Below, piece after piece: positions 9,383 to 17,372 of a stretch of 64,000 nucleotides of DNA. How positions within the stretch are numbered: position 1 is the first letter of the stretch; each line of letters opens with the position of its first letter. The stretch is from Sphingobacteriales bacterium 39-19 (GTDB taxonomy: Bacteria > Bacteroidota > Bacteroidia > Chitinophagales > Chitinophagaceae), in contig MKTX01000007.1 in assembly GCA_001898465.1 (NCBI GenBank), forward strand, positions 372,001 through 436,000. Reading direction: 5' to 3'. The position numbers and the translations under genes are program-made. Below the pieces are notes generated by a model that saw nothing but the letters and a program-made list of their open reading frames with translations, was not told the origin of the DNA and ran no database searches.

Positions 9383-9403
9383 TATACCGAAAACAGATTT
9401 ATC

Positions 9404-9877
9404 ATGGCAGAAACAAACTATGTAACACAAGAAACATTCGAAAAAATGAAGCGTGACCTGCAGGATTTAAAGACCATCGACAGGCCCGCAGCCAGTAAAG
9501 CCATTGCCGAAGCCCGTGAAAAAGGCGATCTGAAAGAAAATGCAGAATATGATGCGGCAAAAGAGGCCCAGGGAATGCTGGAAGCCAGGATCAAATACCT
9601 GGAAGGAGTAATTGCTACTGCCCGTATACTCGATGAATCAACCATCGATACCAGCCGGGTAAGTATCCTTACAACCGTAAAAGTAACCAACCTGGCCACT
9701 AAAAAAACAGCTACTTACCAGATTGTTTCAGAAAACGAAGCCGACTTAAAAGAAGGTAAAATTTCTGTAACATCACCTATCGGGAGTGGCTTGTTGGGTA
9801 AACTGGCGGGTGAGGTTGCCGAAGTAAAAGCACCGGCAGGTATTTTGAAATTTAAAGTAGAAGAAATAAGCTTGTAA
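9404..9877 (+). CDS. greA: Transcription elongation factor GreA
   Basis: MAETNYVTQETFEKMKRDL...AIAEAREKGDLKENAEYDAAKEAQGMLEARI; the ORF-track start at 9329 reads through the leader hairpin, so the ATG at 9404 is preferred. Confidence 0.93.
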   Translation: MAETNYVTQETFEKMKRDLQDLKTIDRPAASKAIAEAREKGDLKENAEYDAAKEAQGMLEARIKYLEGVIATARILDESTIDTSRVSILTTVKVTNLATKKTATYQIVSENEADLKEGKISVTSPIGSGLLGKLAGEVAEVKAPAGILKFKVEEISL

Positions 9878-9895
9878 CTAACATTACCGAATAGG

Positions 9896-9929
9896 AAAGC
9901 CCGTTTGGTAATTTCCAAACGGGCTTTTT
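9896..9929 (+). terminator. Intrinsic terminator after greA
   Basis: AAAGCCCGTTTGG-taattt-CCAAACGGGCTTTTT. Confidence 0.8.
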
Positions 9930-9935
9930 CATTTG

Positions 9936-9943
9936 TATATTTG
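9936..9943 (+). promoter_or_regulatory. -7 element TATATTTG upstream of HIT gene
   Basis: Matches TAnnTTTG, immediately after greA terminator and 11 nt before the ATG. Confidence 0.45.
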
Positions 9944-9954
9944 TAAAAAGAGTT

Positions 9955-10350
9955 ATGAGCATTTTTTCTAAAATTATTGCAGGTGAATTGCCGGCATATA
10001 CTATTGCCGAAGATGAAAATTTTATTGCCTTCCTGGATATTGCGCCTTTAGTAAAGGGGCATGTACTGGTTGTGCCTAAAACTGAAATTGATAAAGTATT
10101 CGACCTGCCGGATGATATATTGGCAAAGATCCTGGTTTTTGCCAAACCCATTGGCAAAGCCATAGAAAAATCATTTGCATGTAATCGGTGCGGTATTAGT
10201 GTGGTGGGTATTGAAGTGCCCCATACCCATGTACATTTAATTCCCATAAATACGGCAAACGATTTAAATTTTACCCGGCCCAAATTAAAGCTGGAGGCTG
10301 ATGAAATGAAATCAATTCAACAAAAAATACGTAGCCACCTGGCTACTTAA
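9955..10350 (+). CDS. HIT family protein
   Basis: SIFSKIIAGELPAYTIAEDENFIAFLDIAPLVKGHVLVVPK...HTHVHLIP. Confidence 0.93.
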   Translation: MSIFSKIIAGELPAYTIAEDENFIAFLDIAPLVKGHVLVVPKTEIDKVFDLPDDILAKILVFAKPIGKAIEKSFACNRCGISVVGIEVPHTHVHLIPINTANDLNFTRPKLKLEADEMKSIQQKIRSHLAT

Positions 10351-10954
10351 TCCTGCCCGGATTTTTTGTAATAAATTCTTTCCAGTCTTTGGTTTTTGTT
10401 TTTGCGGCGCCCAGTGGGCCGGATTCCTGGAAATGATGGCATACAGCTACTGCTAATGCATCTGATGCATCAAAATGAGATGGCGTATAGCTAAACTTTA
10501 GTAATTGCTGCAGCATTTTCATCACTTGTTCTTTATCTGCATTGCCATTCCCGGTTACGGATTGTTTTATTTTTTTGGGGCTGTATTCAAATACATCCAA
10601 ACCTGCATGCATAGCCGCTGCAATGGCTACCCCCTGAGCCCTCCCAAGCTTTAGCATGCTTTGTACATTTTTACCAAAAAAAGGGGCTTCTATAGCAAAG
10701 CAAACCGGGTGATATTGTAAGGTAATTTCAATAATCTTACTATGAATTTTCTTTAACCGTTCATAGGCATCCATTTTTGCAGAAAACTTAAGCACGCCCA
10801 TATCCATCAATTCCATTTCTTTGCCGGTAAGTTTAATGAGGCCGTAACCCATAATAAGGGTACCGGGATCAATTCCTAAAATGATTTTTGTTGTTTTTTG
10901 CACTGTGGAAGTTATTTTTACCAAACTAAAAATGGGGTTGAACAAAAATATCAA
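10343..10954 (-). CDS. ruvC: Crossover junction endodeoxyribonuclease RuvC (start uncertain; GTG near 10902 is an alternative)
   Basis: ILGIDPGTLIMGYGLI..., AIEAPFFGKNVQSMLKLGRAQGVAIAA, DASDALAVAVCH. Confidence 0.92.
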   Translation of the reverse strand: MIFLFNPIFSLVKITSTVQKTTKIILGIDPGTLIMGYGLIKLTGKEMELMDMGVLKFSAKMDAYERLKKIHSKIIEITLQYHPVCFAIEAPFFGKNVQSMLKLGRAQGVAIAAAMHAGLDVFEYSPKKIKQSVTGNGNADKEQVMKMLQQLLKFSYTPSHFDASDALAVAVCHHFQESGPLGAAKTKTKDWKEFITKNPGRIK

Positions 10955-11918
10955 AATAATAATTAACTATTGGCTGGGGCCACTGTTGTTTGTATTATTA
11001 AGTTACAGCTTGTACCTGCAAATTGCCAATAAGCCCGATTTGCCCATGCGGTGGCAGCAAATAAAAGAGGCAGCACATAACCCCATGCTTTGGCTTATTG
11101 TATTGCTGATGTTTTTGAACTGGGGCATTGAAGCAAAAAAATGGCAAATCCTGGTGGCGCCTCTTGAAAAAATAAACCTGCTTACTGCTTTTAAAAGTGT
11201 ATTAGCCGGCTGCAGTGTTACCATGCTTACGCCAAACCGGGTGGGTGAATACGGAGGCAGGATTTTGTATATAAAACCACACAATAGGTTAAAAGCCATA
11301 GCACATAATATACTGGGCAGCATGAGCCAGCTATTTATAACCCTGTTAATGGGTATTTGCGGGCTTATTTATTTAAAATATTTTGCTGCCGGCAATTCCA
11401 AAATTTATGAACTGCTTCCTGCTTTTGCCATTAATACATTTTTATATCTTAGTATAGGCATTACCACCCTATTAATATTGCTATACTTTAGGGTTGGTTT
11501 TATTGTGAAAATGATTTACAGGTCAGGAGTTTTAAAAAAATTTGTTAAGTATATTGAGCATTTAGCCAATTTTGAGCGAAAACAATTGTTAAGAATCCTG
11601 TTTTTATCTTTTTTTAGATATCTGGTATTTATATTGCAATATATGCTGATGCTGCATATTTTGTTTGTAGCGATTCCGGCGATAACCTGTTTTTGGTTGT
11701 TAAGTGTTTTTTACCTGGCCATGGTAATGGCTCCGTCAATTGGTTTTACAGAATTACCTTTACGGGCAGCAGCCAGTGTACAGATACTGCAACTTTTTAG
11801 TGATAATATTGCAGGTATGCAGGCAGCTTCGCTGGGCATTTGGTTAATAAACCTGGTAACGCCGGCCATTATTGGCAGCCTACTTATTTTTGGACTAAAA
11901 ATTATGAAAGATAAATGA
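10932..11918 (+). CDS. Lysylphosphatidylglycerol synthase transmembrane-domain (flippase-like) protein
   Basis: Multi-TM protein; TPNRVGEYGGRILYI motif typical of the LPG_synthase_TM/UPF0104 family. Start placed at the internal Met (MGLNKN) rather than 10881. Confidence 0.75.
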   Translation: MGLNKNIKIIINYWLGPLLFVLLSYSLYLQIANKPDLPMRWQQIKEAAHNPMLWLIVLLMFLNWGIEAKKWQILVAPLEKINLLTAFKSVLAGCSVTMLTPNRVGEYGGRILYIKPHNRLKAIAHNILGSMSQLFITLLMGICGLIYLKYFAAGNSKIYELLPAFAINTFLYLSIGITTLLILLYFRVGFIVKMIYRSGVLKKFVKYIEHLANFERKQLLRILFLSFFRYLVFILQYMLMLHILFVAIPAITCFWLLSVFYLAMVMAPSIGFTELPLRAAASVQILQLFSDNIAGMQAASLGIWLINLVTPAIIGSLLIFGLKIMKDK

Positions 11919-12736
11919 TAAAGATATTTACCCAACCTTTTGCCATGCTGGCTATATTAGCGGCCCTTAGCTTTACACCTGCTTACCAGCCTGGCGGTGA
12001 CCAGGCTCCTTTATGTAATATTCGGAACACTTCATTTAAAGCCGGTGAACGGGTTACTATGAAAGTATTTTATAATGCCCTGGGAGGTTATATTGGGGCG
12101 GGTGAAGCTACTTTTACAACTACTTTAGAAAGGTTCAATGGAAAACCGGCATATCATTTTGTAGGCGAAGGGAAGACTTATTCTTTTTTTGATAATTTTT
12201 TTAAAGTGAGGGATCGTTACGAAAGTTATGTAGATACCAATACTTTGTTACCATATAAATTTATCAGGAATGTAGATGAGGGTGGGCATAAGATTTACAA
12301 CAACATTAGTTTTAACCAGGAGGCCAATACCGCTACCACTACAAAAGGAGTTTATAAAATTACGCCCTGTATGCAGGATGTGGTAAGTGCTGTATATTAT
12401 GTACGCAATATTGATTTCAGTAAATACAAACCGGGAGATAAAATTCCTTTTGATATGTTTTTAGATGATGAGATCTTCCATATGTATGTACGCTATATGG
12501 GAAAGGAAAAGGTAAAAACCCGTTATGGTAAATTCAATGCCATTAAAATAAAACCCCTTTTATTGAAAGGAACTATTTTTGAAGGAGGAGAAAAAATGAA
12601 TGCCTGGATCAGCGATGATCCCAATCACTTATTGCTAAGGGTAGAAAGCCCCATATCCGTGGGTAAAATAATTGTAGATATGTTTGGGTATCAAAACCTG
12701 CGTTACCCGTTAACCTCATTAATCCGGTTAAGGTAA
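11915..12736 (+). CDS. DUF3108 domain-containing protein
   Basis: FKAGERVTMKVFYNALGGYIGAGEATFTT...; MKPLLLKGTIFEGGEKMNAWISDDPNHLLLRVE-type layout; exported N-terminus. Confidence 0.75.
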   Translation: MIKIFTQPFAMLAILAALSFTPAYQPGGDQAPLCNIRNTSFKAGERVTMKVFYNALGGYIGAGEATFTTTLERFNGKPAYHFVGEGKTYSFFDNFFKVRDRYESYVDTNTLLPYKFIRNVDEGGHKIYNNISFNQEANTATTTKGVYKITPCMQDVVSAVYYVRNIDFSKYKPGDKIPFDMFLDDEIFHMYVRYMGKEKVKTRYGKFNAIKIKPLLLKGTIFEGGEKMNAWISDDPNHLLLRVESPISVGKIIVDMFGYQNLRYPLTSLIRLR

Positions 12737-12774
12737 GCGAATTATTTTTTTAGCGTTTACAAATGCCTGCTATT

Positions 12775-13611
12775 TTATATTTCATACAGATTAAAACTTT
12801 CTTTTAAGCGAATCCCTTTTTCAGTTTGTTGCAAAGTACCACATTCAATGATGGGGTCGTGTTCAAAAAATAAGACGTAGTCATTAGCAACGGCTTCGGT
12901 TAAAAAAGATTTTTTTTCATTTAACGTGGTAAGCGGGAACATATCATAAGCCATTACATAGGGGAGCGGGATATGGCCGGCAGAAGGTAATAAATCTGCC
13001 ATATATAAAATTGTTTTTCCTTTGTAATTCATCTGGGGGAGCATCATGGCTTCGGTATGGCCAAATACCTGGCGTATGGCAATTCCCCCGGGAAAATCGG
13101 ATCCCGCATCTTCAATAAATTTCAACTGCCCGCTTTCACTGATAGGAATAATATTTTCTTTTAAAAAAGAAGCTTTTTCACGGGCATTGGGTTCGGTGGC
13201 CCATTTCCAGTGGCGGGCATTGCTCCAGTACGTTGCGTTTTTAAATGCCGGCACCAGTTTATCTCCAGCTCTTACAATGCTGCCACCACAATGATCAAAA
13301 TGTAAGTGCGTTAAAATAACATCTGTAATATCGTCTTTATGGAATCCTTTAGCTTGTAAGGATGAATCCAGTGATTCATCGCCATGTAAATAATAATGAC
13401 TGAAAAATTTATCGTCTTGTTTATCACCGATCCCGTTGTCAATTAATATTAATCTTTTACCATCTTCAATAAGCAGGCAACGCATGGCCCAGTTGCACAT
13501 GTTATTCTCGTCGGGGATATTTATTTTACTCCAAATGGTTTTGGGTACTACGCCAAACATGGCGCCCCCGTCTAATTTAAAATAGCCGGTGTTGATTGTG
13601 TGTAATTGCAT
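12775..13611 (-). CDS. MBL-fold metallo-hydrolase (lactonase-like subgroup)
   Basis: ILIDNGIGDK...DVILTHLHFDHCGG...GHTEAMMLP...YMADLLPS. Confidence 0.85.
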   Translation of the reverse strand: MQLHTINTGYFKLDGGAMFGVVPKTIWSKINIPDENNMCNWAMRCLLIEDGKRLILIDNGIGDKQDDKFFSHYYLHGDESLDSSLQAKGFHKDDITDVILTHLHFDHCGGSIVRAGDKLVPAFKNATYWSNARHWKWATEPNAREKASFLKENIIPISESGQLKFIEDAGSDFPGGIAIRQVFGHTEAMMLPQMNYKGKTILYMADLLPSAGHIPLPYVMAYDMFPLTTLNEKKSFLTEAVANDYVLFFEHDPIIECGTLQQTEKGIRLKESFNLYEI

Positions 13612-13613
13612 AA

Positions 13614-14927
13614 CTAATTAATTTCTGCAGGTTTATTGGGCGCCGCTTTTGCATAAAATAAAAAGAGTAATCCAATAGCAAAAAATACTACCAGTGCTAA
13701 AACAGAATTCCGCATACCGCCGGCACCCACCGTTTTTTCTTCAATATACGCAAAAGATAGTAAGCCAAGGGCAATAGCAATTTTTTCGGTAACATCATAA
13801 AAACTAAAATAAGAAGCGGTATCCCGGGTAACCGGCATTAATTTGGCATAGGTAGAACGGCTGAGTGATTGGATACCGCCCATCACCAGGCCTACTGCCA
13901 TGGCCAGTGCATAAAATTGATTTTCTGTTTGCATAAGATAACCAAAAAAACAAAGTAGCATCCAAAAACTTACTACCCCAATCAGTACCGGAAAGTTGCC
14001 AAACTTCATTGATAGCCGGCTCATACCCCAGGCCCCGGCAATGGCTACCAGCTGGATTAATACTACGGTAATAATCAATTTGTCTTTGGGGAGATGTAAT
14101 ACTTTGCTTCCAAAATTAGAGGCTACCAGCATGATTGTTTGCACACCCATATTGTAAAAGAAGAAAGCCAATAAAAACCGCTTCATAACCGGGATCTTTT
14201 TAAATTCATTAAAAACCTTTTTAAGTTCCAGGAAGCCCGAAGTAAATACATTCTTCATATTTCCATTGGCCGATGCGGTTCCATGGGGTAAGCGGGCAAA
14301 GGGTATTTGGGCAAAACCAAACCACCAGATTCCTACCAATAAAAAAGTGAACCTTACCGCATGCGCTTCATTTTGCAGGAAGGGGATTTTATCCCAAAAA
14401 ACCACTAACAAAAATCCAATGATTTGCATAATTACGCTTCCAATATATCCAAATGAAAATCCCCTGGCGCTTATGCGGTCACGGTCTTTGGGGGCTGCAA
14501 TTTCGGGCAGGTATGAATTGTAAAATACAAGGCTGGCATAAAAGCCATATGCAGCAATCATCATACTGAAAATGCCCGTATCAAAATGCTTTTCATCAAA
14601 GAAGTACAGGCTGCTGCAACCCAAAGCACCAACAAAACAAAATACTTGCATAAACTTTTTCTTACTGCCTTTATAATCAGCAATAGAAGATAAAATGGGC
14701 AAAGTGAGCGCCACTAAAATATAAGTAAATGCCAGGGCATAATTATAAAGCGCTGTATTTACATAGCTACGGCCTAAAAACCGTACACTTTCATTAAATG
14801 GCTCCCCACGGGTCATTTCTGTATAATAAACCGGGAAAAAGGTGGTTGTGATAACTAAGTTGTAAACCGAGTTGGCCCAATCGTACATGGCCCAACCATT
14901 AATCACTTTTTTGGATGCCGTTTGCAT
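13614..14927 (-). CDS. MFS transporter, UMF1/Atg22-like
   Basis: NGWAMYDWANSVYNLVITTTFFPVYY signature; ~12 TM helices. Confidence 0.85.
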   Translation of the reverse strand: MQTASKKVINGWAMYDWANSVYNLVITTTFFPVYYTEMTRGEPFNESVRFLGRSYVNTALYNYALAFTYILVALTLPILSSIADYKGSKKKFMQVFCFVGALGCSSLYFFDEKHFDTGIFSMMIAAYGFYASLVFYNSYLPEIAAPKDRDRISARGFSFGYIGSVIMQIIGFLLVVFWDKIPFLQNEAHAVRFTFLLVGIWWFGFAQIPFARLPHGTASANGNMKNVFTSGFLELKKVFNEFKKIPVMKRFLLAFFFYNMGVQTIMLVASNFGSKVLHLPKDKLIITVVLIQLVAIAGAWGMSRLSMKFGNFPVLIGVVSFWMLLCFFGYLMQTENQFYALAMAVGLVMGGIQSLSRSTYAKLMPVTRDTASYFSFYDVTEKIAIALGLLSFAYIEEKTVGAGGMRNSVLALVVFFAIGLLFLFYAKAAPNKPAEIN

Positions 14928-14977
14928 GCAGTTCTGTTATAATAAAAAACGTAATATACTGCTAAAATGGGTATGAA

Positions 14978-15772
14978 TTAACGGGCAATGATTCCTTTTT
15001 GTAAAAGAATCAGTAGCACTACCCCTAAAACAATTCTATAAATCCCCCACACACGGAATCCATGTTTTTGTAAAAAATGAATAAAAAATCGGATTGCTAA
15101 TAGCGCTACAATAAAGGCTACCAGGTTTCCCAGGGCTAATAATTTTATTTCCTGGCTGCTAAAACCACCGGATGTTTTATAAAACTTTAATAACTTATAA
15201 CAGGTGGCTGCCAGCATGGTAGGTACGGCCAGGAAAAAAGAAAATTCTGCTGCTGCATGGCGGCTGAGTTTTTGCTGCATACCCCCAATAATAGAAGCGG
15301 CACTCCGGCTCACACCCGGTACCATGGCCAGGCATTGCCATATACCAATGATGAATGATTTACTAAAACTGATCTCCTTTTCATCATGCACTTTCGGATC
15401 TTTAAAAAAATTATCTATAAATAATAAAATAACACCCCCCCCCAATAAAGCAACAGCTACGGTAGTTGTGCTTTCCAGCAGTTCATCAATCTTATCGGCA
15501 AGCAGAAATCCCAAAGCCAAAGCAGGTATTACACCAATGATGAGTTTGTAATAGAATGAAAGATTTTTGAAGTTGAAAAATTTTTTATAATATAACACAA
15601 CTACGGCCAGGATAGCCCCCAGCTGGATGGCCACCGTAAACATTTTTGTAAAATCATTATCGGGAACATTTAGCATTTTTTCTGCAATAATCATGTGCCC
15701 GGTACTGGAAATAGGGATGAATTCAGTAAGGCCTTCTACCACGGCGATAATGATACTTTGTATATAATCCAT
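14978..15772 (-). CDS. uppP: Undecaprenyl-diphosphate phosphatase
   Basis: VEGLTEFIPISSTGHMIIAEKML; MVPGVSRSAASIIGGM. Confidence 0.93.
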   Translation of the reverse strand: MDYIQSIIIAVVEGLTEFIPISSTGHMIIAEKMLNVPDNDFTKMFTVAIQLGAILAVVVLYYKKFFNFKNLSFYYKLIIGVIPALALGFLLADKIDELLESTTTVAVALLGGGVILLFIDNFFKDPKVHDEKEISFSKSFIIGIWQCLAMVPGVSRSAASIIGGMQQKLSRHAAAEFSFFLAVPTMLAATCYKLLKFYKTSGGFSSQEIKLLALGNLVAFIVALLAIRFFIHFLQKHGFRVWGIYRIVLGVVLLILLQKGIIAR

Positions 15773-15860
15773 AGCTGGTTTTTATATGTAAAAGCCGGCC
15801 TCATTACTGGATATCTTCCAGGTGTGGTGGCCGGCGGTTATAAAGTGATCAAAAAAATAA

Positions 15861-16157
15861 TCAAGCTTCTTTTCTTTTTTTCATGATGGCATAAATTTCA
15901 ATAATGAAACCAATGATAATTAATAATGGGGCAACTGTAATACGTATGGGGCTATACACGCTATCATCAGAAAATACTTTAGGGTCTGCACTTTTACCAC
16001 CGCTCATTAAAAAGAATCCCAATGCCAGTATGGCCAGGCCAATGAGCATCCATATAAAATTATCTTTTTCAAAAAGCCGAATATTCTCATTCGGGTGCTT
16101 GGGGGTTGTTTTATTTGTTGACATAAAATAAATTGGTTTGCAATATACAAAAATCAA
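15861..16157 (-). CDS. DUF3098 domain-containing small membrane protein
   Basis: FEKDNFIWMLIGLAILALGFFLMSGG...DPKVFSDDSVYSPIRITVAPLLIIIGFIIEIYAI. Confidence 0.8.
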   Translation of the reverse strand: MIFVYCKPIYFMSTNKTTPKHPNENIRLFEKDNFIWMLIGLAILALGFFLMSGGKSADPKVFSDDSVYSPIRITVAPLLIIIGFIIEIYAIMKKRKEA

Positions 16158-17035
16158 TACAGGTCATCCAACTTCATGCGAAGGTATTTTATAACTGACC
16201 GGTGGGTGCTGATAAGTGTTATCGTGATACCCAGGATGATGATGAGTAAAAACAGCATAAACAATCCTTTATTATCGTGTAATAATTTAAAATCGGGGAT
16301 TAATTTTTCTATTAGTATAACCGAACCCCACAGGGCAACAATAGCGATGGCTGCAGCAATAAGCCCGTTAATAACAGCCCGCTGATTGAGTGGCCTGGAA
16401 ATAAAACTTCGGGTAGCGCCTACCATTTGCATCGTTTTGATGAGGAACCGGTTGCTGTACATGGCCAGCCTGATGGTATTATCAATAGAGATCACGACTA
16501 AGATGGTAAGTAATATCGCCGCAATTAAAAATATAACGGCTGCTGTTTTTACAAACTTACTCACCTTGCTCACCGTTTCTGCCGGGAATTGAAATTCGGA
16601 GATTACGCCTGGGTATGCAGCTTGCAGGTGGGTTGCCAATTGATCCAGGCTGTCTTTTTCTACGTAATCAGCTTTTACATAAAAATCCACACTTTCGGGA
16701 AGCGGGTTATTATCCAGGAACTGCTTCCAGGTTGTGTCATTTTCATTATTCCATTTTTCCATGGCTTTTTCCTTGGTTACATACTCTACCCGGTTAGCAT
16801 AAGGAAGCGAACTGATATATTGAGTCAGGCTGTCGATCCTGTTCTTCTTTACATCTCGGTTTAAGTAGGTATGTACCTGGATGCTTTCTTTAAAATAATC
16901 TCCGGTTTTGCGGAGGTTTAAAAAAAACCAGCCTACAATGCCAAACAAAAAAAGTACCAGCGATACACCAATTATGGCATATACATAACTGGGTTTACCT
17001 TTTGAACTAGATGAGAGTTTTCCAAACTGCGACAT
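16154..17035 (-). CDS. ftsX: Cell division protein FtsX (ABC permease)
   Basis: 293 aa, FtsX ECD and TM layout: VHTYLNRDVKKNRIDSLTQYISS..., NTIRLAMYSNRFLIKTMQMVGATRSFISRPL. Confidence 0.88.
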   Translation of the reverse strand: MSQFGKLSSSSKGKPSYVYAIIGVSLVLFLFGIVGWFFLNLRKTGDYFKESIQVHTYLNRDVKKNRIDSLTQYISSLPYANRVEYVTKEKAMEKWNNENDTTWKQFLDNNPLPESVDFYVKADYVEKDSLDQLATHLQAAYPGVISEFQFPAETVSKVSKFVKTAAVIFLIAAILLTILVVISIDNTIRLAMYSNRFLIKTMQMVGATRSFISRPLNQRAVINGLIAAAIAIVALWGSVILIEKLIPDFKLLHDNKGLFMLFLLIIILGITITLISTHRSVIKYLRMKLDDLY

Positions 17036-17372
17036 GAATTGGTTATTTTAGGATTTATTGATGAGAAACTATTTTTTATCAAAGCTTCTTAAAAAAAATA
17101 CACCCCGGGGTGAAACGGGGCAAAAATAAAGGTTTTTGCATGGTTTACTTTATTTTTGCTGCCTGCTAAATGAATATCCGTCAAATTTATTTTTAATCTT
17201 GCATAAAGGCTGCTTATTGAAATGTTAAATTGTTTTTCATTTTAATAATGAATGAAAAATAAATAGGCAGGTATAAAATAATTTTGTTGCATGGCGTACG
17301 GCGGTACAAGAGACTGACAGCCATGAAGCCGGGCTTTGCAGGCAGATGGTAACATAAAAAGAAAGTAAACTG

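Noticed and set aside
9329-9403. N-terminal extension of GreA (MLLYMQRFGCPAEALYFFYTENRFI)
   Set aside because: It translates the leader hairpin and T-tract; GreA homology starts at the ATG at 9404.
12775-13611. Quorum-quenching AHL lactonase
   Set aside because: The MBL motifs are generic to the lactonase-like subgroup; nothing in the context supports a specific AHL substrate.
17101-17112. CACCCCGGGGTG palindrome upstream of ftsX
   Set aside because: Short GC palindrome without a T-run in the useful direction or a second copy; not enough to support a function.
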